Below are positions 46,200 through 59,010 of a stretch of 64,000 nucleotides of DNA, piece after piece. The stretch is from Mantis religiosa. Lineage: Eukaryota > Arthropoda > Insecta > Mantodea > Mantidae. The notes under the pieces were generated by a model, which searched no databases, was not told the origin of the DNA, and saw only the letters and a list, made by a program, of their open reading frames with translations. Position 1 is the first letter of the stretch. Each line of letters begins with the position of its first letter. The translations under genes and the position numbers were made by a program. Location: the NCBI GenBank assembly GCA_030765055.1, contig JAUKNK010000326.1:932479-996478 (forward strand), in the 5' to 3' direction.

Positions 46200-46974
46200 T
46201 CTGTACGCCTGCGTGGTGTGGGCCAACGCCTCCAAAACCCCCCTAAAGTATCTCCAAACCGTACAAAACCTATCCCTACGCAACATTCTGCCTGCTCCTA
46301 TCTGAACAACAACTGCCACCATTCACAAGAAACCCACGTTTCTTACATCAACGAGTTTATCAACAAACGTGCCTCTTCCATCTGGGCGCGCATCCGACAT
46401 CATTAAAACCCCACCATACACAATATTGGCAAAGGCGAACCAAAGCACCGAAAACACGCCAGAATCAAAGCATATTGAAGAAAATAAAAAATAAAAAAAG
46501 CAACACGACTGCAAAATTATGGGTGCCCAACCCTTCCTGGCTCAGGCCACGCTCCGCGGCAGAGGCCGCCATCATTGGCAGACCAGGAATCAGCTACCCG
46601 CTGCCGCACAGCCTAACTGCGAACATTGTAAATATTTTACACAGCCAAGTCAGTACAGTGTAGTGCGTGTGATATTGGGACGTACGTGGTATACCCAGGT
46701 GCGTGTGTGTGTGCGTGTGTGCGCGCGCAAGGTAAGCGCAGTGTAAATATGTAAATATAAAAACAAGAAAAAGATAGACAGAGACAAATAACGAGATAAA
46801 TCTGGTTTTGGGGGGCCTCAGAATAGGTCGCCGTATGGGTTTTTGGAAAACCCCAAAGACAATAAAAAACCAAACCCAGAATTACAAACCCATGTAAATT
46901 TAAAGCCTGTAAGCCGGGTCCAATGTACCGGCACCAGGCAAATAAGTTACAAATAAAAAGCCTTAAGCCTCAAG
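46200..46974 (+). mobile_element. 3' fragment of the J5 Jockey family (copy J8)
   Basis: 5'-truncated copy flanked by a 12-of-13 matching direct repeat (CCACACAYCAAGT). Its ORF2 remnant (46200-46474) encodes LYACVVWANASKTPLKYLQT, SLRNILPAPI and RASSIWARIRHH. The 3' UTR (46475-46974) is very like that of J5 and holds a TG-rich tract near 46703 and two hairpins: GGGTTTT / AAAACCC (46837-46853) and GCCGG / CCGGC (46913-46932). It ends in AAATAAAAAGCCTTAAGCCT. The first hairpin is the longest (7 bp) of the four copies. Confidence 0.85.
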
Positions 46975-47455
46975 CCACACACCAAGTGTCATTCCTTTCT
47001 TGAACTCTCCATGCTACATACATTAAGTAAAGGGAGTATTACATTCCACCCTTATATTCGATATCGAGAATTGATTGAAATTATGTTTTTGAACACAGTG
47101 TATGGAAAGAAAAGCATTTAGAGAAATGGTTTTGTAAATGTTTAAGACTGAAAACAGCATTGATTAAAGCAGAATTACATTCAGCTTTCCAGGAATGTGA
47201 GAAAAATGTTAAAGACAGATCTTCTACTTAAGCTAGTGTTTAAATTTTTTAAATCCTAGTTTTCTATAAAAATGACCTTATTGATTACAGTGCAATGTTT
47301 GAAATCGGATGAAACGTATTCGTATTTAAGTTTTCTAGGAATGTCCTCAGAAATATTCTACATTTGGATCACAGTCATCACTTGTAAACCGTAGAAGATA
47401 AACTCTTACTGTACACACAAGTAAAACTGCTAAAACACACAATTTCCTTCCTATT
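46975..47455 (+). repeat. Background repeat block E, copy 2
   Basis: CTTGAACTCTCCATGCTACA and AGGGAGTATTACATTCC match 58175 and 23800. No gene. Confidence 0.65.
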
Positions 47456-48640
47456 AGTTGTTATTTGTTAGAAATTAATAAGGACCTAACATTTATCTAA
47501 GTTTTATTTTCCTGTGATCTACAACGCTGTCTAGCGGACTAAACCGGAACTATAAACACACAAATTGTATGTGACTGCATGACTCACAACCAATATTTCG
47601 AATAAACAAAAAACAGTCGTTACATAACCAACTATTTTCCAAGAATGCAATCTTACCAACCTGCGGAAACTACCCTCTACACTAACAAAGTAGTGAGGGT
47701 ACCTTTTTATTTTCTGTAAAGAATTTCTAACGATATTATCCAAATAACATATGTCTGATATATCTTGTTAATTTCAAAATATATCTCTTGGACTTTCTGG
47801 TCAAGACCTAGAAGCCCTAATTATTCTCAATGACCTCTATAATACTTGTCAGCTGCTAGATCACGACGTATATGCAATATCGTAATAATCTACGTAGATT
47901 ATGTTAAAACACTAAATTATATCAATTATTTGATCACATTATCGAACTCGAAACCTTGTCTTTCAATTTTCTATTCTTTAGAAACCAAAGTTTCGTTCTT
48001 TTGTTACTCGTAATTCAAGGGAATAGCAACAAACTTGAAAGACGGGATATAGCGAGTCGCTTGTTAACTAACACTTCAGTCTCCTATATCACTCTTGTAC
48101 ATACAACGAAATATGTAATTAAAACAGTTTGTGTAAACATTTACATAAACTTGTAGCAAGTACAAAAGTAAGACTTTGTAGAAGACTGGGTTAAGAAAGT
48201 TGTGTGAGTGTAATACATTAACCTACCCTCGTAAGTATATATATTACAGGACAAATCAATTTAGTTATTTCGGTTGTACAGTACCAGAAATCTTTTGACT
48301 AACTAAGAATTTAATAGAAATCAATCCATTTTACCGACCTCCCCTTGCGGTCCACAGATGGCTCTGTATGCAATATATAAGCGCGCAGTAAGCTATTTGC
48401 AATTATTGACTATGTTTATAGCAAATTATAATTATAATTATTGCTCAGCTAAGCGTCATGTTTAATTGTCTTCTGTCGAACTGGAGTGAGATATCCAATA
48501 TATCTACTTAGAGAATAGTAAAGGCACAAAGGTTTTTATTTGTGAGAGAAAGTATGCTAAACCTAGTATAAGGTTGAGCCCTTCAGCTGCTTTTATTATG
48601 GGTCCATTGTCGATTCTTGTTCTAAACTTTTTGATACTTG
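47456..48640 (+). repeat. Background repeat copy A5
   Basis: ATAAGGACCTAACATTTATC, CACACAAATTGTATGTGACT (47557) and core GCGGTCCACAGATGGCTCTG at 48347. It ends at an unoccupied hotspot (TTATTATGGGTCCATTGTCG). Confidence 0.75.
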
Positions 48641-49324
48641 TATCTAATATTAGAACATGACATATTTAAAAATATCTCATTCATATACCTTCGTAGCAAA
48701 CGAATTGTTTTAAGTTGTCTGGAATACCATCAGAGACCGTTCATTCAAGATGGTAAAATGTAGTAGAGAGACAAAATCTAATAACAGAACAATTTAGAGC
48801 TCTTAATAATACACAATCTATGTAAATGTTCATGGAATAAAACATTTTATATACATTCTTTGTTATTGGTCTAAATTTACCAAAATTGATACTTGACTGA
48901 AATATGGGCCACAAATCGATTTGCTCAAAAAACGTTTGACCATCTCGTAAACACTTCCATATTAACATATTCCCCTTTTCGTCTACAAGACAATTACGAA
49001 TAAGTTAATGTTTATCTCCATATCCGAAGTAATAAAGCGATAGATGTTTGTACCTATAATCTCTACAAGGGTCACGTAAATACTGCAGACTTTTATAATG
49101 TATACCAATTGCACTTACACGATCTGCTTCATCAGAAATAGCTAGACGTACATAATATATTAGTAAAATAATATGGTTTGGAGTTAAAAATCTTTTTGTG
49201 ACATTAATATTTTGTAAATGTGACATTCAAAACACAAAATACACCAAAGCTATGTACTTAATATAATTTGGTAATTATTAAATTCCAGCGTACAATTCGA
49301 AATAACTTAATGGTAGACTCACTG

Positions 49325-49327
<3 letters not shown>
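48641..49327 (+). repeat. Block H, copy 4
   Basis: It aligns with 59510-59940 (TTTACCAAAATTGATACTT, CATATTCCCCTTT, ATAGATGTTTGTACC). No gene. Confidence 0.55.

Positions 49328-49413
<86 letters not shown>
49328..49413 (+). repeat. GA microsatellite
   Basis: An uninterrupted run of about 43 GA units. Its Arg/Glu reading frame is an artefact. Confidence 0.95.
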
Positions 49414-49415
<2 letters not shown>

Positions 49416-52400
49416 CACCTTTAAAACAGGCGAGTAAGAATTTTCAGCTGTTCAAATGAATACTACGATTAAAATAAATTTTTCTCAATACAAACTTTAA
49501 ATTCAGGAATCTGTAAATATTTTTAAAAAATACCTGCAAAGCGAACTAATTTCGACTGGATTTTTTTTTCAAAAGTTTTTAATATATCTAAAGAACCCTT
49601 TGATGAAACTACAGAATTTTAAAATTTGCTTCATATAAACGGTATGTGTCCCTTAAATTTTGTGTAAATGTTCTCAAAAGTTTTCTTTATTCTTTATGAC
49701 TTCTGCAGAACTGGCAATCTGGCAAGACATGATCAAAGTTTTATTGAACTATGAACACACCTAACGTTAAAACCCCCAATTTATGCAACTTTTCTCTACA
49801 TGTCTATTTTTGGGATGGCATTTGCTTAAAAAATCGTTAATTATCAGAAGCGTACACCACTTGCTTTCTCTGTCATGGACAAAGCAGACAAAAAAATTAC
49901 TGCATTCCACTGAGAAAGGGACTTCATAAATATACCGCTCTGAGTTTAACTGAATTAACTGAAGGTATTTTTATAAAACGTTCTCTCCAGGCACCACAAC
50001 AGCATTATTAAATTCTGGGAAACCTACCCATAACAAACTATAGTTTTTCAAGCATGTACCTATATTTACCAACATTATGGTTCTTAGAAAGTGACTATTC
50101 TGATTAGAATGCAATATTTTTAAGTTATTTCCACATCTTGAATTTTCTGAGAATGTCCTCTTTACGCCCTGTATTACCTTTATATAACTGGCAAACGCCA
50201 ACGATATCTTACTGCTCGAAAACTGTAAAGCTCCTTAAAGTAGATATTAGATTATGTCTAAGAACTTCTGTGAAGCTATTCTTGTAATTCTTTCGAATTT
50301 TGAAATAGTTGTGTTTTGTCATAGATGGGCGTTACTAATTTCTTATATCATGACCAAGCGAAGGGACTGGACTGATTAAGCCATGATATAGTAGCGTTTG
50401 GTGTATTCCCATATGCCAGTTCCAACTACAAGGAAAACTCATCTGTTTATTTGAAAGCGTACGTGCCAGTCCACGTGACTATGAGGATACAAATTTCTAC
50501 TATGTAATAAGCCAAGAGAGCTATAAAATATTACAATAAAGTTTTAAATAACTTGACTAGTGACTCAAAATGTTGTGAAATTATTTAATGACAGCCGTGA
50601 AATCTGTCAGAATAGCACAAATCGGGTAAAATAGTATCAAAATACTACTGACATGTCGCGAGGTTTTTTAAAAGGTTCAATACGGGGTCAGAATACGCTA
50701 TACAGTATCTAAATTCTCCCCAAATCTCCAACGGTTCGTACAAATATGCCCTTTGTAAGGTCTGGATTAAGGCGTAACGGTTAGTTTGGTGTTGGGGGTT
50801 TGTTCAGAAAACCTTGTCTCACTAACCTGGGAATTGAACATCCTTTTGTTTTTTAAGGCTTGATTTTCTAAGACTCGCGAAATCTTTAATAAAATAGTTT
50901 CCTTTGTATTCTTTGTGTCCCAAATGGTTTCCACAGAACTACCCATAGTTCATTTTTGGGTGAAATGTAACGGTACCTCTACCAACAGATATCGTACTTG
51001 CAAAGGTCATGAAAACATTTATAGTTATTTTTACAAGATCAACAACGTCCTGTATTAAATTTTCAATTTTCGTCATAGCAAAATTGTAAAGAAAGAATTC
51101 GTCTGCGTGAGGTCGCAAACGACACCCGCAATATATAAATGATAGCAGTTATAAACGACCGATACATACAAGGATGTAACTATTCCACATCCAGAAATTA
51201 TTCTTACTTAACAAAGTTGACATTTTTGTGTAAAATGGGTCTAAGAGTTTGACAACAATGCCATAGGTTAAGTATATTTGCACGACTAGAGAAATATATT
51301 GCAGGATTAGCTGAAAACTGAGTTCAGTTTCCCTTTATTATAGTTGACTTGTGAATTATTTAACATAACTAATAGAACTAAGATATAAACAAAGTCTTAC
51401 AGCACAAAGAATAAATATATTTTTAAAATATGTAATTTATGACAATTATAATAAAACTTAATGAGATACCCTTAGCCACTGATTTCCATTTAATAATCAC
51501 TTTACATACTTAAAGTCCTAACCTAAACTTGAAGTAAATAGGGAGTAGCTCTTTGTGAAAAAATAGACTGAAAAGTCAACAAAATTGTAATAAACTAAGG
51601 TACACTTGTGACAATACACTACCTACGATATGTTTTAGTTGTCTGAATTACTCATACAAGCATTTGTTTTGGTCCACAAATAATGCAAAATGGAAACTTT
51701 TCAATGACCGTATTGTGCTGCCGACGGATGGCTCTGCATCTAGTATGTTATCCTGAGAAGAACACTTATAAACATTTACCTGGTTTTGTAACAAAGTATA
51801 ATAATGCTTGTTACATATAGCTTAAATTTAATTACTGCGATATCATATTCATGAAAATTATTGAAGAATTTTGATAACAAATATGACAAAAATAATTCAA
51901 AGTAAACATATTCCCGAACATCGTTTTTGTCTTGTATCTTTTAATAATGCCTGACTTTGATATTTGATTTGCCGTATTTTAGGCTCGCTGTTTGTATACT
52001 GCGTGTCTTAGATCGCTAAGGTCATAACGTACATTCCTCTGTAGTAATATCTCGTTTGTTTTTTAACACTAACATTATAGAGATGGAAGATCTAGTAGTG
52101 TTGCCACAATCGAAATTACAAATACATGCAAAATGAGAGCTACAAATTCGAGTACCTTCCATATATGTAAGTACACCATCTACAGAAAATGGCAGTTTTT
52201 ATGTTATGTAAAATGTCTAACTGTGTCAACAAAATGCCATACGTTTACTACATTTGCATAACCAACAAATTGTATCCTCCAAATCTGTAGCTACGGTGTC
52301 ACTTACTGACCTATGTATAACACCCTATAGGTACTAAATAATAAAATCAAAATATTATTACACAAAGAATCAGATATTGTTAAGACACATAAATTGTTGC

Positions 52401-52916
52401 AATTGTTACGTTTCCGAGATATTTTTCAATGTTCTGCTGTGCTTACATCTTAACAGTTCTATGATCCCTTCTGGTGTTACTTGTAAACTAATGGTAATAA
52501 AATTAAACATGTAAAGCAAGACACAGCTACCCGCTTTTAACTATCACTTCACTCTCGTGTAACTCGCATGTATATTCAATGGAATTTTATACAGAATATT
52601 ACTGTAACACTTTATCTGAAACTTGAAGCAAATAGAAGAATAAGACTCTGTAGAAAAGTGGGAGGAGAAATCAGTGTGAGTAATACAGTAACCTACTCCT
52701 GTAAACATTATGTCGCAGACGTTCTGTTGATAATTTTAATTTTACAGACGGTGTGTCTTTTGGTCAAAATCAATTTTTCATCTACTGCACTTTTCTGCCC
52801 ACAGATTGCACCACGTATAATATGTTATCGTAGGGGAAGGTTCTTAGCCTCAGGTATGATGTTTCATAATAGTTTGTAACTAATTTGTTAGATATACTTT
52901 AGTTTTGAATATTACA
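49414..52916 (+). repeat. Highly diverged background repeat, no genes
   Basis: Recognisable pieces are 50985-51070 (matches 32820-32900), the core variants GCTGCCGACGGATGGCTCTG (51714) and CTGCCCACAGATTGCACCAC (52794), and 52470-52560, which resembles the pre-core part of blocks A and B. The rest is AT-rich, without ORFs or motifs I can support. Confidence 0.5.
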
Positions 52917-53702
52917 GACCCATAACTGCGGGAGTCCCGGAAGGCAGTGTTCTGTTTCCGTTAATCTTTGCAGCCTACATGTCTGATTTCCCCCTAGAAC
53001 CGCAGACTGTTACATGCCAATATGCCAACGACGTCCTCATAATAGCACGTAACGAAAACCTAAGATATTGTCATCCTCCGCTACAGCACCAGCTCCGAGC
53101 CATTGGCCGTTGGAGTGAGAAATGGAGGGTGGCCATTAGCACCGAGAAGAGCTCCGCTCTTCTCCTGGCTAAGGTCCGAGTTGGGCGACCGGATTTGAGG
53201 TTGGGACAGAGGCAGATTCCCTGTGTTCCCACTGCCAAATACCACGGAGTCCTCCTCGATCGCGGCCTCACCTACGAACCTCACGTCCGGGTCAAAGCTG
53301 GACAAGGGCATGCAGCACTCACGCAGTTGTACCCTATATTAAAATCCACCATGCAAACGCACCTCAAGCTACGCCTGTATCGGGCGATTATACCGCCCTT
53401 GATTCTGTGCGGCTGCGAAGTCTGGGAATCAGCGGCTCCGACCACTATTCGCAGATGTCCAGAAGAGGGCACTGCGAATGATCTACGATACTGGACTTAG
53501 ATTCCCGTCCCACATCCATCAAACCTACTCCGGAGTCCCGTACATTGTGGACGTGGTTCGCGAGAGATCCCGCACCATCTACAATAAGCTAGATTCCCAT
53601 CCAAGTAACCTGGTGAATATCCTTGTCAGATACGACCACGGGGTTGCTCGCCGCCGACCAAGCTACCACTTGCCCAAAGATGCTTTGGGTAACCAGAATT
53701 GA
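52917..53702 (+). pseudogene. ORF2 C-terminal part of Jockey copy J3
   Basis: The reading opens with AGVPEGSVLFPLIFAAYMSD (motif B), then CQYANDVLIIARN, where motif C has Asn for the first catalytic Asp (53026-53028). Then come SEKWRVAISTEKSSALLLAK, TAKYHGVLLDRGLTYEPHV, LRLYRAIIPPLILCGCEVWE and a frameshift near 53470 into LRFPSHIHQTYSGVPYIVD and RRRPSYHLPKDALGNQN. The C-terminal order agrees with J1 and J2. RT domains 1-4 and the endonuclease are lost. Confidence 0.8.
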
Positions 53703-53851
53703 ACAGGGCCACTTTCCCCTGACTCCAAACCCCTAAGCCCATAAAGGGGCTCGGTAAGTCCTATACCTAGACATTAGTTCCTTTCCCTCTAGCCTGTCAA
53801 GCGGACTGTGCTCAGATGCCTCTCAGGCAGGCGGAAGGGCGCAGCCATCAC

Positions 53852-53885
53852 TGGGTGCACACCTCTGACGAGGCTATAGCACCCA
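53852..53885 (+). other. Two-part 3' UTR hairpin of J3
   Basis: Outer stem TGGGTGC (53852-53858) / GCACCCA (53879-53885); inner stem CCTC (53862-53865) / GAGG (53870-53873) with loop TGAC. Confidence 0.55.
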
Positions 53886-54102
53886 TCAAGGCTAGATATA
53901 GCACTGCCCAGGACAAACGCCTGTGACACATGACTTTCTTTATACTGCTCAGATAAAGCCGCACAAAGCGGCTAGGTGCTGAGAACCAAACACCTTGCCC
54001 AGGAAAACCTGGACGATTCGTCTCTTCTGCTGGTCTGCTGTAAAAACTTTCTGACTATATACGGCAGCCAGCACCACAGAGCATGGCATGGCATGGCATG
54101 GT

Positions 54103-55260
54103 TCTTTTATGGGTGCAATACCAATTGCCACTTTACATTAGGTTATAATCAGAGGTTTGGTACTTTTATCCAGTTTTAAATATAAACATTTATAAATAAC
54201 TTTCCTTCTCACAAATGTCTGATGAGTCATACGATTTAAACGTGTATGACATTTGTTATGCGAGTAGATACTAGAGTTGAAAAAAGCCATCTCACCCAGG
54301 TCTTCAGCATATTACATATTATCTTTATTATATATTTTCTTTTGTAAAATATCTCCTAATATTTCGATCACATTACGATATTTATATTGGCCTATCAACA
54401 AATTATGTTCTTAAATTCTATAGTAGAAGCAGTGAGAGCTTCATTTACAAGTTATTTCATGTATTTGGATCTTATTATAAACCTGAAAAATCTTTCTTCT
54501 TATGTTTAACATTAAAGGTTTATCTTGACATGTTTCAAGAGTTTTTAATTCCCGCAAAGTGTTCAAGATAAAGCATATCTACAAAGTCCTAATTATTCTG
54601 AACGACTTCTATAACATTTGTTACCTGTAAGTCAAGGCTTATTCACAACATTTTATATTAAATAAATGCTAATTGTGTTAAAACATTAATTTATATCAAT
54701 GCTTTGATTTCATTATCGAATTCTCAGATATTTCTTCTATTCTTTAAAAACCTAAGCTTCGTTCTCCTGTTACTCGTAATTCATGGCAATATCAACGAAC
54801 TTATAAGACAGGATATAGCGAGCCGCTTATTAACTATCACTTCGGTCTCCTATATCACTCTTGTACATACAACGAAATATGTAATTAAACTGTTTGCACA
54901 GACGTTTACATAAACTGGTAGCAAGTAGATAAGGAAGGCTTTGTAGACGCCTGGATTAAGAAAGTTGTGTGAGCGTATTACATTAACCTAACCTTGTAAA
55001 TATATGGTATATACGGCTGGTCATTTTAGATATATCAGCTGTATAGTACAACTAATCTTTCTGTTGACAAAGAATTGAACAGAAATCGATCATTTAACCG
55101 AATTCTCCTTGCTGTCCAGAGATGGCTCTGTATGCAATATATTATCACGCATTACAAGATGTGTAATTGTTGGCCACGTTTGACAGTAAATTATAATGGT
55201 GTTGAGTAGTTAAAGTTTTAATTTTGTTGCTTTTTCTTCGAACCAAGTTGTTTTACTTTT
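54103..55260 (+). repeat. Background repeat: hotspot remainder and copy A6
   Basis: 54103-54330 matches 39603-39800 (TTTATGGGT, ATAATCAGA.TTTGGTACTT). 54340-55260 matches block F end and block A (TTAATTCCCGCAAAGTGTT, TATACAACGAAATATG-like, core GCTGTCCAGAGATGGCTCTG at 55111). Confidence 0.7.
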
Positions 55261-56109
55261 TGATACTTGTATCCAATTATAGTAAATGAAGTACTTTGAA
55301 AATCCGTAATAGAAAAATATTCATAGCAAAGTTTTCTAATGTCACTCCCGGATGTAAATGTCTTCTGTTATGAAAGTAGATTGAACTCCTCCAGACCATT
55401 CTGATAAAGAGATTATTCATTTAGATATTGGTTTCGGAACAGAGTCTTCAATTGTTTAGGAGAGATAAGCATTGATATGGCGTACTATGTACCGTTGTAT
55501 TTCGGTGCTGGAGACAACAGTAATATGTAGAGCAGTAGGAATCACGTTCTTGAATAGTTTCAAAAAATAAATTCGGTCTTTTAGCAACAGAAACACAGAG
55601 TAGGCTATTGCAAAGAGTACTTCGTTCAAGTATCAGAAAAATGTCCACCTGCTTACGTCGTCATACCCGCACATACACGTTACAGCTGTACAAGGTGGAA
55701 AATAGTTCCAAAATAAAGTTATCAGCAAACAACAGACTGTCTCATAGTAGGACGGAATACAGGAAATAAGATTTATTTACGTGAACATCCTGTGCACTGA
55801 AGAATAAATATGTATTCTTTAAACTTTGAATAGAATTTCAAACATGTAACTCATATTAAACTACAGGTTTGGTCTGTTATTTCGATTGCAATATGCTTTC
55901 AGTAATAAAATTCTAAATTAAATAAATCTAAAACATTTAATGAAAAAATCAATTAGACAAACATGCTCTTTTATAACTACCCTCATCAGTTAATTGTACA
56001 TGGATGAGCACTGAACACAATTAGAAAAGTTAAATATAAATATCTCAATCTACTAATATTTTCTCAAACATTACTAAATACAAAAAAGTAAAAAATATTG
56101 AATAAAATT
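55261..56109. other. AT-rich stretch without recognised genes
   Basis: 55261-55340 is a weak continuation of the repeat (GATACTTGTATCCAATTA). From there to 56109 I see no gene and no clear repeat partner. Confidence 0.45.
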
Positions 56110-57545
56110 CGAGACAATGTATGTAACTCTAGATTAATTCAGGCACCCAAGCAGGATAAACAACTTTCTACACGTGTAATTAAACTACAATAGCATTCAG
56201 AAACAAAGGCTAAGATATAGTAAAGTTGTAAAAAAGATTTTAAACAAGTGAGAACAAAAACACTGGATTGATCTTGCACACTCATAATGGTTCCATTATC
56301 TATTTATAAAAACTGAGTAACAGAAAATCATTTATAGAAAATATGTAAATTACCGAAATAGCTATACGGGAATAAGTTGAAAATTAATAAATTGCTATAC
56401 CAAATAGAATGGAGCTACTTTGAAGAAAGCAAAGATGTAATGAATAGGCAGTTAACAAGGTGTGAGGGTGGAATATATTTCTTAAAACAAGAAAATACAA
56501 GAGTAATAGATGACTGTTGTTAGAAATTGAGTATTAACAGCAATAAACTACATTAAGTAAATAACTCTCAAAAGGATTATCGGAAGTAAAAAATCACAAT
56601 CTATCTACTAAATTAAAATAACTATAGTAGAGAGTGTAGCAACATTAAGTAATACATTGTATTCAATAGTATTTGAAAAACTGTTAAACCATTCGAAAGA
56701 TAATAACATTTAACACAACAAACCTTCTTTTTCCTAACGTATCTTCATAAAATCAAAACCCTGTTACAATAGTACCAAGCTAACAATGAAAATTTGGGAT
56801 AACATTTCCATGTCGAAGTTCATGAACTATAAACCCGAAAAAATAAATAGAGGAAGTTGATACTTTAATGCATGCAACCGGGAATTACTGAAACTACACG
56901 TAACATACTCAAAAGGAACAATCATTACAAGACATTAACAAAAATGTCTGTCAAGTATCATCACTTCATTAACTGTAGAAGCAGGATGAATTAACAAAAC
57001 ACAATCTGTTGCACTATAATTGGTGCAGCAATATTAAAACTACATTTAGTAAAGAAGTCCAAACGTAAACAAAACCCTTTTGACGTGAGAGTTGTAATAC
57101 AGGAAGTGGATGCGTGCCAAAAGAATTAAATGTCTTGAAAAAGAATCAACAAATATGTCCTTCATATATTAAGAAAGACATAGCAATCATTCCATACAAA
57201 TGTATTTTCAGACCAAAAACATCCAAATTTCCATTCCACTCTCATTAAATTTTTCACAAGAAATCAAATTCCAGAAATGCAAACACTCTAAACTACGTAA
57301 TACAGAAACTTGTTTTGTCACCAAGTGTGAACGAGTTCTTTTTTAAATCCAATGAAGTTTGTTTAACGAAGTAAGGCTTCAATTGGTAAAGGTAAAAATG
57401 ATAACTAAATATTACATTGCAGTATAACACATCAAGTAAGGTATAAATAAGTTCGTAACTTACCAAGGTCAGACAGAAACACCTCCCTCACACGGGATAT
57501 TATACACAACTCCCCGCGACTCTCATTTCAGTACAAAGCTAAGAC
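56110..57545. repeat. Dispersed repeat G, copy 1
   Basis: It aligns almost end to end with 60703-62045 (GAGACAATGTATGTAACTCT, TTCCTAACGTATCTTCATAA, ACTACACGTAACATACTC, ACTCTAAACTACGTAATAC), with the last part ACTCTCATTTCA.TACAA.GCTAAGACAA. About 1.4 kb, with no ORF, no obvious terminal inverted repeats and no tail. The nature of the repeat is unknown; a non-autonomous element or solo LTR is possible. Confidence 0.65.
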
Positions 57546-57714
57546 AAGACTTAGACCCCTGGCCAATCAGGAACCGTGAGCAAAAAGGTGAGTTCAGCCA
57601 CACCAGAGACAGGAGAGATCTGGATAACAAACGAAACATCGTTAAAGGGCAAACGGCGTATACCGGATATCTTTTTAACTGAAACAGGACATTAGGGAAA
57701 TTCTTGATATACCG
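57546..57714. other. Unique stretch after repeat G copy 1
   Basis: It is not present after copy 2 of G. GC is slightly higher; no ORF or motif is recognised. Confidence 0.4.
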
Positions 57715-58330
57715 AAATAGTAATTATTTACAAAGTTTAATAACAAATTGTAATTATGTTGTTTATATGCAGATTAGATATTATTTACGTTTCATTTGGT
57801 AAGAATTAAAAGAGGCTTGAGTGTATACACAAAAAATTTCGAATTGACAAATAATTAAATCTGAGAAGGTAAGTTATCCAGATTATGTATATATATATAT
57901 ATATAAGCGTAATGCTGCTTGTTTTATGGTTGTATTGTTAATAGTTGCTTCTTTTGGTTAATCTGCATATTGTTGTTTTGAACCTGCACCCAAACTTGGA
58001 AGTGGTTTCTCCTGTCCCTACCATTGTTACCTGAGCCATACGATTAAAACGTAATTGGTGTTTGTGACACGTGTAGTTAAGCGCTTCTAACATTTCTCTC
58101 ATATTTGAGAATAGCTCCGCTGTCATATATAGCGTACTATAAGTTTTTTACTGATATGTTTTAAGTTTAATTCCACTCTTGAACTCTCCATGGTACATAC
58201 ATTAAAGAAAGGAAGTATTACATCCCCCCCCCCTTAAATTCGACATAGAGCATTGACTGGAACTACGTTGTGGACACAATGATTCAAAATAAAAACAATT
58301 TGCATGAAAAGGTTCCTTAAGTCTGAAAAC
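57715..58330 (+). repeat. Background repeat: end of block B and block E, copy 3
   Basis: AGGCTTGAGTGTATACACAA at 57811 (also 23452, 36837, 62067) and ACCATTGTTACCTGAGCCAT. Includes a run of C (58221-58231). Confidence 0.65.
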
Positions 58331-59010
58331 AGGTTGATCTCTTTATCGAATTCCGATATATTGTTTATTTATTCAATTCACTGTTCTTTAAAATCCTCAG
58401 CCTCGTCTTCCTGTTACTCGTAATTCGTGGGAATAACAACAAACTGGAAAGACAGCATATAGCGATCCGCTTGTTAAATAACATTTTAGTCTCCTATATC
58501 ACTCTTGTATATACAACGAAATATGGAATTAAACTGTTTGTAGAAACGTTTACATAAACTTGTAGCAAGTACAAAAGTAAGATTTTGTAGAAGACTGAGT
58601 TAAGAAAGTTGTGTGGTTTTAATTCTTTAACCTAACCTCGTAAAAATATATTATATAGAACACCACGTCACTTTAGTTATGTTGGTTGTACAGTACATGA
58701 AATATTTTGGTTGACCAAGAATTGAATACTAATCAACGTTTTCACCGACTTGTCTTTGTTGTCCACAGATGGCTCTGTAAGTGATATATTATCACGCTGT
58801 ACAAGATTTGTAATTATTTACTGTGTTTTAATGCAAACTGTAATTATGTTGAACAGGTATGGCCTATACGTAGTGGAATTTTGTTAACAGGGAATGAAGA
58901 ATATCTGGTGTGTATACTTAGAGGATAGCAACCAAACTAAGATTTGTCTTTGTGAATGAAAGTATGCTAAAGCTAATATATATTTGAGCCCTTAAACTTG
59001 TTTTTCATTG
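58331..59010 (+). repeat. Background repeat copy A7 (5' part missing)
   Basis: TTACTCGTAATTCGTGGGAA near 58412 and core TTGTCCACAGATGGCTCTGT at 58759-58778. Confidence 0.7.

Larger units (their letters stand above)
52917..54102 (+). mobile_element. 5'-truncated Jockey-clade element (copy J3)
   Basis: It starts inside RT motif B and continues through the ORF2 C-terminus (to 53702) and a 3' UTR of about 400 bp, to a tail of CATGG repeats (about 54080-54100). The protein is only moderately like J1 and J2, so it is a separate subfamily. The 3' junction with TTCTTTTATGGGTGCAATAC is at the same position of the background repeat as the 3' junction of J1. Confidence 0.8.

Noticed and set aside
49268..49459. 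ORF with an Arg-Glu repeat
   Set aside because: It is the GA microsatellite.
52568..52879. ORF of 103 residues just left of J3
   Set aside because: It lies entirely in the background repeat and includes the core element; the other copies have stops there.
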